From positions 1-46,464 of the forward strand of contig JAITOD010000013.1 in NCBI GenBank assembly GCA_031290105.1: a stretch of DNA of 46,464 nt, read 5' to 3'. A program made the position numbers and the translations under genes. The DNA comes from Oscillospiraceae bacterium (GTDB taxonomy: Bacteria > Bacillota > Clostridia > Oscillospirales > Acutalibacteraceae). The first letter of the stretch is position 1; every line of letters begins with the position of its first letter. Positions 37,447 through 46,464 of this stretch are shown in pieces. The notes beneath the pieces were generated by a model. It ran no database searches. It was not told the DNA's origin and saw only the letters and a list, made by a program, of their open reading frames with translations.

Positions 37447-37707
37447 ATGGCAGACCAGAGAAATCTACGCAAAACCCGCATGGGTACGGTTGTGAGCGAC
37501 AAGATGGACAAAACCGTCGTCGTCGCCGTGAAGGATAAAGTCCGTCACCCGCTGTATAAGAAAATCATCAACCGCACTGTGAAATTTAAGGCGCACGACG
37601 CTGAGAATTCCTGCGGAATCGGTGACCGTGTTGAGATTATGGAAACCCGCCCGATATCTAAAGATAAGCGCTGGCGTGTGGTTAACATCATCGAGAAGGC
37701 GAAGTAA
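37447..37707 (+). CDS. rpsQ: 30S ribosomal protein S17
   Basis: [47 protein letters not shown]. Confidence 0.97.
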   Translation: MADQRNLRKTRMGTVVSDKMDKTVVVAVKDKVRHPLYKKIINRTVKFKAHDAENSCGIGDRVEIMETRPISKDKRWRVVNIIEKAK

Positions 37708-37721
37708 GGAGGTCGGCAGCA

Positions 37722-38090
37722 ATGATACAACAGCAAACTCTGCTTAAGGTTGCCGACAACACCGGCGCGAAAGAAATCATGTGTATTCGCGTCCTTGGCG
37801 GCACACGCCGGCGCTATGCCGGTGTTGGCGATGTTATCGTCGCGTCCGTCAAAAAGGCAACCCCCGGCGGCGTAGTGAAAAAAGGCGAAGTGGTCAAGGC
37901 CGTGGTGGTGCGTACCGCATTCAGCGTGCGCCGCGAAGACGGCACCTACATCCGCTTCGACGAAAACGCCGCCGTCATCATCAAAGACGACAAAAACCCC
38001 AAGGGCACCCGTATCTTCGGACCGGTCGCCCGCGAACTGCGCGAGAAGGAATACCTGAAAATCCTCTCCCTTGCGCCGGAAGTACTGTAA
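37722..38090 (+). CDS. rplN: 50S ribosomal protein L14
   Basis: [27 protein letters not shown]. Confidence 0.98.
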   Translation: MIQQQTLLKVADNTGAKEIMCIRVLGGTRRRYAGVGDVIVASVKKATPGGVVKKGEVVKAVVVRTAFSVRREDGTYIRFDENAAVIIKDDKNPKGTRIFGPVARELREKEYLKILSLAPEVL

Positions 38091-38102
38091 GGAGGAACCG
38101 GA

Positions 38103-38423
38103 ATGAGTGGTCTATTCGTAAAGTCCGGCGATACCGTACAGGTTATCAACGGCAAATACCGCGGAAAGCGCGGCAAGGTTATGGCGGTCAGTCCCGCTGA
38201 GGGCAAGGTGATTGTTGAGGGTATAAACATCGTCACCAAGCACGTTAAGCCCAAAAAGGCAGGCGAGCCCGGCGGAATCCTCAAGGCTGAAGGCGCGCTC
38301 TATGCCTGCAAGGTGCAACTGGTTTGCCCCAAATGCGGCGAGGCTGTGCGGACCGGTCACACAATCAACAGCAAGGGCAAAAAAGTGCGCGTCTGCAAAA
38401 AATGCAGCGCGGAAATTTCGTAA
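38103..38423 (+). CDS. rplX: 50S ribosomal protein L24
   Basis: VKSGDTVQVINGKYRGKRGKVMAVSPAEGKVIVEGINIVTKHVKP. Confidence 0.96.
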   Translation: MSGLFVKSGDTVQVINGKYRGKRGKVMAVSPAEGKVIVEGINIVTKHVKPKKAGEPGGILKAEGALYACKVQLVCPKCGEAVRTGHTINSKGKKVRVCKKCSAEIS

Positions 38424-38435
38424 GGAGGGCGCGTA

Positions 38436-38978
38436 ATGGCAAGGCTTAAAACACTCTATTCCGAGCAGGTTGCGCCCGCAATGATGAAAAAATTTGCCTA
38501 CAGCAGCGTCATGCAAATTCCGCGGCTGGAGAAAATTATCGTCAACGTTGGTTGCGGCGAGGCGCGCGATAACGCCAAAGTACTAGAGGCGGTTCTCGCA
38601 GATTTGGCGCAGATTACCGGGCAAAAACCCGCAGTCTGCAAAGCAAAAAAGAGCGTCGCTAACTTCAAACTGCGCGAGGGCATGAGCATTGGCGCAAAGG
38701 TTACTCTGCGCGGCGAGCGCATGTACGAGTTCCTTGACCGTCTGTTCAATTTGGCGCTGCCGCGTGTGCGCGACTTCCGCGGCATTAACCCCAACAGCTT
38801 TGACGGGCGCGGCAACTACTCCATGGGCGTAAAAGAACAGCTCATCTTCCCGGAGATTGACTACGACAAAATCGACAAAATCCGGGGTATGGACATCTGC
38901 TTCGTCACCACCGCAAAAACCGATGAAGAAGCGCGCGAACTGCTCACCCTTTTCGGTGCGCCGTTCAGCCGGCAATAA
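38436..38978 (+). CDS. rplE: 50S ribosomal protein L5
   Basis: [43 protein letters not shown]. Confidence 0.97.
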   Translation: MARLKTLYSEQVAPAMMKKFAYSSVMQIPRLEKIIVNVGCGEARDNAKVLEAVLADLAQITGQKPAVCKAKKSVANFKLREGMSIGAKVTLRGERMYEFLDRLFNLALPRVRDFRGINPNSFDGRGNYSMGVKEQLIFPEIDYDKIDKIRGMDICFVTTAKTDEEARELLTLFGAPFSRQ

Positions 38979-38988
38979 GGAGGACATC

Positions 38989-39174
38989 ATGGCAAAGACT
39001 TCCATGAAAATCAAACAGCAGCGTCCTGCCAAGTATTCCTCCCGAGAATACAATCGCTGCAAAATCTGTGGACGGCCCCACGCTTACCTGCGCAAATACG
39101 GCGTTTGCCGAATTTGTTTCCGTGAGCTGGCGCACGCCGGGCAAATACCCGGTGTCCGCAAGGCAAGTTGGTAA
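38989..39174 (+). CDS. rpsN: 30S ribosomal protein S14 type Z (zinc)
   Basis: [41 protein letters not shown] with two CxxC. Confidence 0.97.
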   Translation: MAKTSMKIKQQRPAKYSSREYNRCKICGRPHAYLRKYGVCRICFRELAHAGQIPGVRKASW

Positions 39175-39190
39175 AGGAGGGGCAAGAACA

Positions 39191-39589
39191 ATGCAAGTTA
39201 CGGACGCCATTGCGGATATGCTGACACGCATACGCAACGCGAATGCCGCCAAGCACGATGTGGTTAAAATCCCCGCCTCCAACATCAAAAAGCAGATTGC
39301 TCAGATTCTGCAAAGTGAAGGCTACGTCAAACACTTCCGTGTTGAGGACGACGGCAAGCAGGGGATTATCACCATCACGCTGAAATACGGCGAAAACAAG
39401 GCGCGCACAATCACCGGATTGCGCCGCATCAGCAAGCCCGGTCTGCGTATTTACACGGACTGCGAAAATATGCCCAAGGTCATGCGCGGTTTGGGGATTG
39501 CAATCCTCTCCACCAGCCAAGGCCTGATGACCGACAAGGATGCCCGCAAACACAACGTTGGCGGCGAAGTCCTTGCGTACATTTGGTGA
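39191..39589 (+). CDS. rpsH: 30S ribosomal protein S8
   Basis: [49 protein letters not shown] at 39191. Confidence 0.97.
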   Translation: MQVTDAIADMLTRIRNANAAKHDVVKIPASNIKKQIAQILQSEGYVKHFRVEDDGKQGIITITLKYGENKARTITGLRRISKPGLRIYTDCENMPKVMRGLGIAILSTSQGLMTDKDARKHNVGGEVLAYIW

Positions 39590-39601
39590 GGAGGGGAAAA
39601 C

Positions 39602-40144
39602 ATGTCAAGAATTGGCAAAAAGCCTATTCCGGTCCCTGCGGGCGTTACAGTTTCGCTTGACGGCTCAACTGCTGTCGTTAAAGGCAAGAATGGCACGCTC
39701 ACGCGCACATTCCACAAGAACATGAATATTGCCCGGGAAGGCGAGGAGCTTTTGGTAACACGCCCGGACGACAGCAAGCTCAACCGCTCGCTGCACGGCT
39801 TGACCCGTACGCTTTTGGCGAATATGGTCGCCGGGGTAAGCGAGGGCTTCAAAAAAGAGCTTGAGGTCAACGGCGTTGGCTACCGTGCCATAAAACAGGG
39901 CAAGCAGCTGGTGCTCAATATCGGCTACAGCCACCAAGTTATTGTGGACGAAATCCCGGGTATTACCATTGATGTGCCCGCACCGAGCAAAATCATCATC
40001 TCGGGCGCGGACAAACAACAGGTTGGACAGTTTGCCGCACAGGTACGAGAAAAACGCCCGCCCGAACCATATAAAGGCAAGGGAATCAAATATGCCGACG
40101 AACACATCCGCCGTAAGGAAGGCAAAGCCGGCAAAGGCAAGTAA
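39602..40144 (+). CDS. rplF: 50S ribosomal protein L6
   Basis: MSRIGKKPIPVPAGVTVSLDGSTAVVKGKNGTL...EPYKGKGIKYADEHIRRKEGKAGK. Confidence 0.98.
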   Translation: MSRIGKKPIPVPAGVTVSLDGSTAVVKGKNGTLTRTFHKNMNIAREGEELLVTRPDDSKLNRSLHGLTRTLLANMVAGVSEGFKKELEVNGVGYRAIKQGKQLVLNIGYSHQVIVDEIPGITIDVPAPSKIIISGADKQQVGQFAAQVREKRPPEPYKGKGIKYADEHIRRKEGKAGKGK

Positions 40145-40160
40145 GAAGGAGTGAAACCAC

Positions 40161-40517
40161 ATGGTCATCCGGCAGGATAAAAACAAGGCGCGTCAAAAGC
40201 GCCACCTGAGGGTTCGCGCCAAGGTCAAGGGAACCGCAAGCTCCCCGCGCCTGAACGTGTTTCGCTCTTTGAAGAACATTTATGCTCAGCTGATTGACGA
40301 CGTTGCCGGCATAACGCTTGTCTCCGCATCCACTGCGGAAAAGGGCGAGGGCTACGGCGGAAATAAAGCGGCGGCGCGTGAGGTCGGCAAAAAGCTGGCG
40401 GAACGCGCAAAGGCAAAGGGCATTGCCAAGGTTGTGTTTGACCGCGGCGGCTATGTCTATCACGGCCGCGTGCAAGAGCTTGCCGAGGGAGCCCGTGAGG
40501 GCGGTCTGCAATTCTAA
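40161..40517 (+). CDS. rplR: 50S ribosomal protein L18
   Basis: [40 protein letters not shown]...[27 protein letters not shown]. Confidence 0.97.
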   Translation: MVIRQDKNKARQKRHLRVRAKVKGTASSPRLNVFRSLKNIYAQLIDDVAGITLVSASTAEKGEGYGGNKAAAREVGKKLAERAKAKGIAKVVFDRGGYVYHGRVQELAEGAREGGLQF

Positions 40518-40537
40518 CTGAAAGAGAGGGAAACGCT

Positions 40538-41047
40538 TTGGCTAGGGAACAACGTTTTGAGCAACCGCAAAGTGAATATGTCGAGCGCGTGGTAGCCATT
40601 AACCGTGTCAGCAAAACAGTGAAGGGCGGACGCATCTTCAAGTTTTCCGCTCTGGTGGTTGTGGGCGACGGCAAAGGCGTCGTGGGCTTCGGTCTCGGCA
40701 AATCCGGCGAAGTGCCGGACGCCATCCGCAAGGGCATTGAGGACGCGAAAAAGAACCTGACGACGATTTCGCTTAAGGGCACCACCATTCCCCACGAGGT
40801 TATGGGCAAATTCGGAGCGGGACTCGTGGTACTCAAACCCGCCGCACCCGGCACCGGTGTTATCGCCGGCGGCGCGGTCCGCGCAGTGGTTGAGGCTGTG
40901 GGTATAAAAGATATCCGCTCCAAGTCCCTGCGTTCAAACAACGCATGCAACGTCGTCCGCGCAACAATGCAGGGTCTCCTGCAGCTGCGCGGTGCGGAGG
41001 AAGTCGCCGCCACTCGCGGTAAGACACCCGCAGATATTTTAGGTTGA
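40538..41047 (+). CDS. rpsE: 30S ribosomal protein S5 (TTG start)
   Basis: [46 protein letters not shown]. Confidence 0.97.
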   Translation: MAREQRFEQPQSEYVERVVAINRVSKTVKGGRIFKFSALVVVGDGKGVVGFGLGKSGEVPDAIRKGIEDAKKNLTTISLKGTTIPHEVMGKFGAGLVVLKPAAPGTGVIAGGAVRAVVEAVGIKDIRSKSLRSNNACNVVRATMQGLLQLRGAEEVAATRGKTPADILG

Positions 41048-41057
41048 GGAGGGCGCT

Positions 41058-41246
41058 ATGGCAACTCTGAAACTCACGCTCATCAAGAGCACGATCGGCA
41101 GCACCAAAAAACAGTTGGCAACAGCTGAAGCGTTGGGTCTGCGCAGAATCGGCGACGTAACCGCTAATCAGCCGGATAACGCCGCAACGCGGGGAAAAAT
41201 CCGAATCCTCGCGCACCTTCTTAAAGTGGAAGGAGGAGACGCATGA
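41058..41246 (+). CDS. rpmD: 50S ribosomal protein L30
   Basis: [30 protein letters not shown]. Confidence 0.95.
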   Translation: MATLKLTLIKSTIGSTKKQLATAEALGLRRIGDVTANQPDNAATRGKIRILAHLLKVEGGDA

Positions 41247-41686
41247 AGCTCCACGAACTTTCCCCCACACCCGGCTCCACCAAAGAGCGCAAGCGAATTG
41301 GCCGCGGCACGGGCAGTGGTCAGGGCAAAACCGCCGGTAAAGGGCATAAGGGTCAAAAAGCCCGTGCCGGACGCGGTATGCGCATTGGCTTTGAGGGCGG
41401 GCAGATGCCTCTCCAACGCCGTGTGCCTAAACGCGGATTTGTCAATATTTTCCGCACGGAATACGCCGTGGTTAACCTTGACGCGCTTAATAACGCATAT
41501 GAAGACGGAGCAGTGGTTACAACAGAAGACCTGCTCGCAAAGCGTATTGTCCGCAAGGAGCTTGGTGGTGTTAAGGTGCTTGGAGAAGGCACGATTACCA
41601 AAAAACTCACCATTCAGGTTAAAGCATTCTCCGCCGCAGCTAAAGAGAAGATAGAAGCCGCGGGTGGAAAGGCTGAGGTGATTTGA
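41243..41686 (+). CDS. rplO: 50S ribosomal protein L15
   Basis: [41 protein letters not shown]. Confidence 0.97.
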   Translation: MKLHELSPTPGSTKERKRIGRGTGSGQGKTAGKGHKGQKARAGRGMRIGFEGGQMPLQRRVPKRGFVNIFRTEYAVVNLDALNNAYEDGAVVTTEDLLAKRIVRKELGGVKVLGEGTITKKLTIQVKAFSAAAKEKIEAAGGKAEVI

Positions 41687-41687
41687 C

Positions 41688-43061
41688 GTGCTTCAAACCA
41701 TGGTCAACGCGTTCAAAATCGCGGATTTACGCAAAAAGATTCTCTTTACGTTGTTTATCCTGCTGGTTTTCCGTGTAGGTTCGGCGATTCCGGTGCCGTT
41801 CCTGAACAGTGACGTTTTCGGCTCTATCGCGAATGTCGGGCTCTTGAACAGCGACCAGCAGAACACATTCCTCGCTTACCTCTCAATGATGACCGGCGAT
41901 GCGTTCAACTACGGCACCATCTTCGCAATGGGAATCACGCCGTATATCAACAGCTCCATCATCATGCAGCTGCTCACCGTGGCGATTCCCGCCCTTGAGC
42001 GTCTGCAAAAAGAGGGAGAAGAGGGGCGCAAAAAGATTGCATCAATAACCCGCTACGTTACGGTTGGGCTGGGCTTGCTGCAAAGTACCGCTTACTACTT
42101 CTATGTGCGCAGCAAGGATTACCTTGGAACCGACGTGAACGGCAATCCGTTTGTGGGCAACTGGGCAATTTTTCAGGCGATTATCATCATCCTCTGCTTC
42201 ACTGCGGGCACCGCGCTTATCATGTGGCTTGGCGAGCAAATCAACGATAAAGGCGTGGGCAACGGCATTTCGCTCATCCTCTTTGCCGGAATCGTCGCCC
42301 GTCTGCCAACCATGATTACCCAGCTTTTCGGCACACAGCAGGGTTACCTCGCCCACGGCGGTCCGTATTGGTTCCTCTCGCCGCTTGCCGGTCTGCTCTA
42401 CCTGCTCATGATCGCGTATATCGTCCTGATGGATAACGCAGAGCGGCGAATACCCGTGCAGTACGCAAAACGCGTTGTCGGGCGCAAAATGTACGGCGGC
42501 CAGAGCACGCACATCCCAATAAAGGTGAACATGGGCGGCGTCATGCCAATCATTTTTGCCAGTTCCATCCTCAGCTTGCCGCCCACGATTCAGATGTTCG
42601 TCAGCAGCAGGATTGAAGGCACCTCTTGGGAGAGCTTCTTCGGTATCTTCAACCAGACGCATTGGGCGTACGCAATCATCTACTTCTTCCTGATTATCGG
42701 CTTTGCGTATTTCTACGCCTCCATCCAATACAACCCGGTGGAGATGAGCAACAATATCCGCAAACAGTCAGGCACAATTCCGGGTATTCGCCCCGGTGAG
42801 CCGACTGCGGCATATATCCGCAAAATCCTCAGCAAAATCACCCTGCTTGGTGCGCTGATGATTAGCGTTGTGGCAATTTTCCCAATCCTGTTCTCGCAGA
42901 TAACCACTGTGATTCTGGAGAAGGGCTTCGGCTTCAGTTCCGGCATGAACATCTCCTTGGGCGGCACATCAATCATCATCGTCGTTGGTGTTGCGCTTGA
43001 GACGGTCAAACAGCTGGAAAGCCAGATGATGATGCGCCACTACAGGGGCTTCCTGGATTAA
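41688..43061 (+). CDS. secY: Protein translocase subunit SecY (GTG start)
   Basis: NAFKIADLRKKILFTLFILLVFRVGSAIPVPF; multi-TM. Confidence 0.98.
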   Translation: MLQTMVNAFKIADLRKKILFTLFILLVFRVGSAIPVPFLNSDVFGSIANVGLLNSDQQNTFLAYLSMMTGDAFNYGTIFAMGITPYINSSIIMQLLTVAIPALERLQKEGEEGRKKIASITRYVTVGLGLLQSTAYYFYVRSKDYLGTDVNGNPFVGNWAIFQAIIIILCFTAGTALIMWLGEQINDKGVGNGISLILFAGIVARLPTMITQLFGTQQGYLAHGGPYWFLSPLAGLLYLLMIAYIVLMDNAERRIPVQYAKRVVGRKMYGGQSTHIPIKVNMGGVMPIIFASSILSLPPTIQMFVSSRIEGTSWESFFGIFNQTHWAYAIIYFFLIIGFAYFYASIQYNPVEMSNNIRKQSGTIPGIRPGEPTAAYIRKILSKITLLGALMISVVAIFPILFSQITTVILEKGFGFSSGMNISLGGTSIIIVVGVALETVKQLESQMMMRHYRGFLD

Positions 43062-43088
43062 AAGCCCCGTTCAATTTGGAGGACCTGC

Positions 43089-43841
43089 ATGATAGTGCTC
43101 AAAACGTCGAAGGAGCTCGCCCTTATGAAAGAGGCGTGCAGAATTTCGGCAAGGGCACTCAGGCTGGCGGGAGAAGCTGTGGAACCGGGCATCACCACAG
43201 GCGAGATTGATAAAATCGCGCGCAAGGTGATTGCCGCAGCGGGGGCAACCCCGGTGTTCCTTGGTTACAACGGGTTTCCTGCCGCCGCATGCATTTCCAT
43301 AAACAATGAGGTCATTCACGGCATCCCAAACCAAAACCGCGTGATTCGGCAGGGTGACTTGGTCAAAATTGACTTGGGCGCACGGCTGAACGGGTTCAAC
43401 GGCGACAATGCCGCCACTTTTGCGGCGGGGTCAATCACCCCGGAAGCAAAGCGGCTGAGCGAAACCACGCAGGCTGCCCTACATGAGGGAATCCGCGCGG
43501 CGGTAGCAGGCGGTAGAGTCGGCGATATCGGCGCGGCGGTTCAGCGGTACTGTGAGGAGCGCGGCTACTCACTCGTTCGGGATTTCACCGGACATGGCGT
43601 GGGCGCCGAGCTGCACGAAGACCCAAGCGTCCCCAACTTTGGCACACCCGGCCGCGGCACACGCCTCTTGCCGGGCATGACAATCGCCATTGAGCCCATG
43701 GTCAACTTGGGCAAGAAGGAGATTCGCGTTATGCCTGATAAGTGGACCGTCGTCACCCGGGACGGCAAGCTCTCCGCACACTTTGAGCACACCATCGCCA
43801 TAACGGCGAACAGTCCGGTCATCCTGACAAAGGAGGACTGA
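43089..43841 (+). CDS. map: Methionine aminopeptidase type I
   Basis: ACISINNEVIHGIPN...VKIDLGARLNGFNGDNAATF...GHGVGAELHEDPSVPNFG. Confidence 0.97.
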   Translation: MIVLKTSKELALMKEACRISARALRLAGEAVEPGITTGEIDKIARKVIAAAGATPVFLGYNGFPAAACISINNEVIHGIPNQNRVIRQGDLVKIDLGARLNGFNGDNAATFAAGSITPEAKRLSETTQAALHEGIRAAVAGGRVGDIGAAVQRYCEERGYSLVRDFTGHGVGAELHEDPSVPNFGTPGRGTRLLPGMTIAIEPMVNLGKKEIRVMPDKWTVVTRDGKLSAHFEHTIAITANSPVILTKED

Positions 43842-43845
43842 GCGG

Positions 43846-44187
43846 GTGTCAGAACTTGTGAACGAGGAGCAAACCGCAAAATCGCCCGTTTTCGTGCGGG
43901 GGATGGTGGTAAAATCCATTGCGGGACGCGACAAAAACCGACTGCTGGTTGTGGCGGAAGTCACACAGGCGCACGTGCTGGTGATTGACGGCAGGGAGCG
44001 ACCTATACAGCGTCCAAAGCGCAAGAACGCGCGGCACATTTTCCCCGCCGGGCATATGCTGCCGGAGGAAACGCTGCGGTTCAACAATCCACTGCGCAAG
44101 GCACTGAACCGGCTGGCGGAATCGACACCCAAACCCACGCAAGCGACCGAAGGGAGGGCGCTGAATGTCCAAGCAAGATATGATTGA
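43846..44187 (+). CDS. KOW-domain RNA-binding protein (L14e/L6e/L27e-like), GTG start
   Basis: [50 protein letters not shown]; position between map and infA. Confidence 0.8.
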   Translation: MSELVNEEQTAKSPVFVRGMVVKSIAGRDKNRLLVVAEVTQAHVLVIDGRERPIQRPKRKNARHIFPAGHMLPEETLRFNNPLRKALNRLAESTPKPTQATEGRALNVQARYD

Positions 44188-44383
44188 AATCGAAGGCACT
44201 GTGCTTGAAGCTCTGCCAAACGCAACGTTTCAGGTTGAGCTTAGCAATGGTCACCAGATTTTGGCGCATATCTCCGGCAAATTGCGCATGAACTACATCC
44301 GCATTCTGCCGGGTGACAAAGTCACGGTGGAGCTCTCACCCTACGACCTAAGCCGCGGACGCATTACGTGGCGTTCAAAATAA
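44165..44383 (+). CDS. infA: Translation initiation factor IF-1
   Basis: [70 protein letters not shown]. Confidence 0.98.
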   Translation: MSKQDMIEIEGTVLEALPNATFQVELSNGHQILAHISGKLRMNYIRILPGDKVTVELSPYDLSRGRITWRSK

Positions 44384-44400
44384 GCAAGGAGGATTCGCAA

Positions 44401-44514
44401 ATGAAAGTCAGACCTTCTGTCAAAAAAATCTGCGAGAAATGCAAAATCGTCAAACGCAAGGGGAAAGTTATGGTCATCTGCGAAAACCCCAAGCATAAGC
44501 AGCGTCAAGGCTGA
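44401..44514 (+). CDS. rpmJ: 50S ribosomal protein L36 (zinc-type, CxxC)
   Basis: [37 protein letters not shown], 37 aa; not in the ORF track because of length. Confidence 0.97.
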   Translation: MKVRPSVKKICEKCKIVKRKGKVMVICENPKHKQRQG

Positions 44515-44534
44515 TAACGGAGGTGTAACGGAAT

Positions 44535-44903
44535 ATGGCACGTATTTCTGGTGTGGATTTGCCGAGAGACAAACGGGTTGAGATTGGTCTTACCTATATC
44601 TTCGGCATTGGGCTCAAAACGTCTAAGGATGTTTTGGCGGCTACAGCTATTAACCCCGATACCCGCGTTAAAGACCTGACCGAGGATGAGGTCAGCAAAC
44701 TGCGCGAGTACATCGACAAAGAACTGCAGGTAGAAGGCGACCGGCGGCGTGAAACAGCGTTCGACATCAAGCGGCTGATTGAAATCGGCAGCTATCGCGG
44801 ACTGCGCCATCGCAAAGGCTTGCCCGTGCGCGGTCAGCGCAGCAAGACCAACGCCCGAACCCGCAAAGGTCCCAAAAAGACCATCGCAAATAAGAAGAAG
44901 TAA
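44535..44903 (+). CDS. rpsM: 30S ribosomal protein S13
   Basis: [34 protein letters not shown]. Confidence 0.98.
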   Translation: MARISGVDLPRDKRVEIGLTYIFGIGLKTSKDVLAATAINPDTRVKDLTEDEVSKLREYIDKELQVEGDRRRETAFDIKRLIEIGSYRGLRHRKGLPVRGQRSKTNARTRKGPKKTIANKKK

Positions 44904-44914
44904 GGAGGCGCGTT

Positions 44915-45322
44915 ATGGCAGTTAAGGCAGGCGCAAAAAAGACGACGGGCACCCGCCGCCGCCGCGAACGCAAAAACATTGAACGCGGCGCAGCGCATAT
45001 CCAAAGCACATTCAACAACACGATTGTGACTATTACCGACACACAGGGCAACGCGCTTTCTTGGGCGAGCGCCGGCGAGATGGGCTTCCGCGGTTCACGC
45101 AAGTCCACCCCGTTCGCCGCGCAAACTGCGAGTGAAACTGCGGCAAAGGCGGCAATGGAGCATGGGCTGAAGTTCGTTGAGGTCTATGTAAAGGGACCCG
45201 GCAGCGGGCGCGAAGCGGCTATCCGCGCATTGCAGACGGCAGGGCTTGAGATTACCCTCATCAAGGACGTCACGCCCATTCCGCACAACGGCTGCCGTCC
45301 GCCCAAGCGCCGCCGCGTTTAG
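44915..45322 (+). CDS. rpsK: 30S ribosomal protein S11
   Basis: [49 protein letters not shown]. Confidence 0.98.
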   Translation: MAVKAGAKKTTGTRRRRERKNIERGAAHIQSTFNNTIVTITDTQGNALSWASAGEMGFRGSRKSTPFAAQTASETAAKAAMEHGLKFVEVYVKGPGSGREAAIRALQTAGLEITLIKDVTPIPHNGCRPPKRRRV

Positions 45323-45340
45323 TTGAGGAGGTAAGTATAA

Positions 45341-45967
45341 ATGGCAAGATATACCGAGGCGGTTTGCAAATTGTGCCGCCGCGAGGGGCAGAAACTCTTC
45401 CTCAAAGGCGACCGTTGCTACACCGGCAAGTGCGCGTTTGAGCGGCGTTCCTACGCTCCCGGCCAGCATGGGCAGAGCCGCAAGAAGGTCTCTGAATATG
45501 GCACGCAGCTTCGCGCAAAGCAGCAAGTCAGCCGCTATTACGGCGTGCAGGAAAAGCAGCTGCGCAAATACTTTGTTCAGGCTGAAAAGCTGCAGGGCAT
45601 GACCGGTGAAAACCTCCTGCGCCTGTGCGAATTGCGCCTGGATAACGCTGTTTATCTGCTGGGCTGGGCGTCGTCCCGCGCGCAGGCAAGGCAGCTGGTC
45701 AACCATGGGCACATTCAGGTGGGCGGTCACAAGGTGGATATCCCGTCTTATCGCCTCAAAGCGGGCGAGGTGCTCACAATCAAGCAAAAGACTCGTGAGA
45801 AGGACGCTTATAAGGCAGTGCTGGAGGCGAACGCTTCCCGCCCTGTGCCGGAGTGGCTGGAGCTTGACCGCACGGCGCTGACTGCGAAAGTCGCCGCTCT
45901 GCCGGAGCGCAGCCAAATCGCCGTCCCCGTGGAAGAACACCTCATCGTGGAATTCTACTCGAAATAA
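45341..45967 (+). CDS. rpsD: 30S ribosomal protein S4
   Basis: MARYTEAVCKLCRREGQKLFLKGDRCYTGKCAFERRSYAPGQHGQ. Confidence 0.98.
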   Translation: MARYTEAVCKLCRREGQKLFLKGDRCYTGKCAFERRSYAPGQHGQSRKKVSEYGTQLRAKQQVSRYYGVQEKQLRKYFVQAEKLQGMTGENLLRLCELRLDNAVYLLGWASSRAQARQLVNHGHIQVGGHKVDIPSYRLKAGEVLTIKQKTREKDAYKAVLEANASRPVPEWLELDRTALTAKVAALPERSQIAVPVEEHLIVEFYSK

Positions 45968-46000
45968 GGAATAAACATAATTTGAGCAGGAGGGTACGGA

Positions 46001-46464
46001 ATGATTGGAATTGAGACTCCAGCCCCGAAAATTGAGGTGCTCGAGAGCGCTGAAGAGCGCAACTATGCTAAGTTTGTGGTAGAGCCGCTGGAGCGCGGTT
46101 ACGGAAACACGTTGGGCAACAGTCTGCGCCGCGTGTTGCTCTCTTCGCTGGAAGGTTCTGCCATCACAAGTGTGCAAATCGATGGGGTTCTGCACGAGTT
46201 TTCAACAATCCCCAATGTCACCGAGGATGTGACGGAAATTGTCCTTAACCTTAAGGGCGTTGTCCTAAATGTCCTGACAGATGAGGAAAAAACTGTCTAT
46301 ATCACCAAGAACGGCCCCTGTGTCGTCACGGCAGGCGATATTCAGACCGATTCCGAGGTTGAAGTTGTTCAGCCGGACTACGTGATTGCTACGCTCGATG
46401 AAGGCGCGGTACTCTCTGCGCGCTTGACTTGCGACCGCGGGCAGAGCTACGTTTCCGCCGAGAA
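46001..46464 (+). CDS. rpoA: DNA-directed RNA polymerase subunit alpha, partial (runs off right edge)
   Basis: [70 protein letters not shown]. Confidence 0.97.
   Translation, partial: MIGIETPAPKIEVLESAEERNYAKFVVEPLERGYGNTLGNSLRRVLLSSLEGSAITSVQIDGVLHEFSTIPNVTEDVTEIVLNLKGVVLNVLTDEEKTVYITKNGPCVVTAGDIQTDSEVEVVQPDYVIATLDEGAVLSARLTCDRGQSYVSAE

Noticed and set aside
45095-46195. Minus-strand 366-aa ORF opposite rpsD/rpoA
   Set aside because: Antisense to highly conserved ribosomal genes; composition is typical of a shadow ORF.
1-46464. CRISPR arrays, IS elements, transposases, prophage genes, rRNA/tRNA genes
   Set aside because: No regularly spaced direct repeats with unique spacers, no transposase/integrase-like translations and no rRNA/tRNA-like sequences were seen on either strand.

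Overview
The window looks like a 46.5 kb chromosomal segment from an uncultured Firmicutes/Clostridia-like bacterium. The taxon is inferred from ribosomal-protein gene content, the type-Z rpsN and the KOW gene next to infA. Housekeeping content: an inverted str operon (rpsL-rpsG-fusA-tuf, minus strand); a partial histidine operon (hisGDCBA); nadD; dnaX; smpB; and a near-complete S10-spc-alpha superoperon (rpsJ to rpoA, running off the right edge). Accessory content forms the most interesting system. At the left edge are two nitrogenase component-1-like genes (D-like and K-like) preceded by an AttH/CrtC-type lipocalin-fold gene. About 20 kb away are a small membrane protein gene and a divergent gene set encoding a short NifX/NifB-C-terminal-like protein, a polar amino-acid ABC transporter, a radical SAM protein with an atypical CX8CX2C motif, and a serine hydrolase. 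Three promoters (upstream of the lipocalin gene, the membrane protein gene and the nifX-like gene) share near-consensus -35/17/-10 boxes followed by a conserved ~20-25 bp element (AACATATATGnTTAnTATGC...). This ties the two loci into one putative regulon. The D-like protein keeps equivalents of the P-cluster cysteines and of both FeMo-cofactor ligands (NifD Cys275/His442), but appears to replace the catalytic Gln191/His195. This suggests a cofactor-bearing nitrogenase-like reductase with a non-N2 substrate. No nifH, canonical nifB or nifEN is visible in the window. All calls come from reading the sequence and ORF track; no database search was run.
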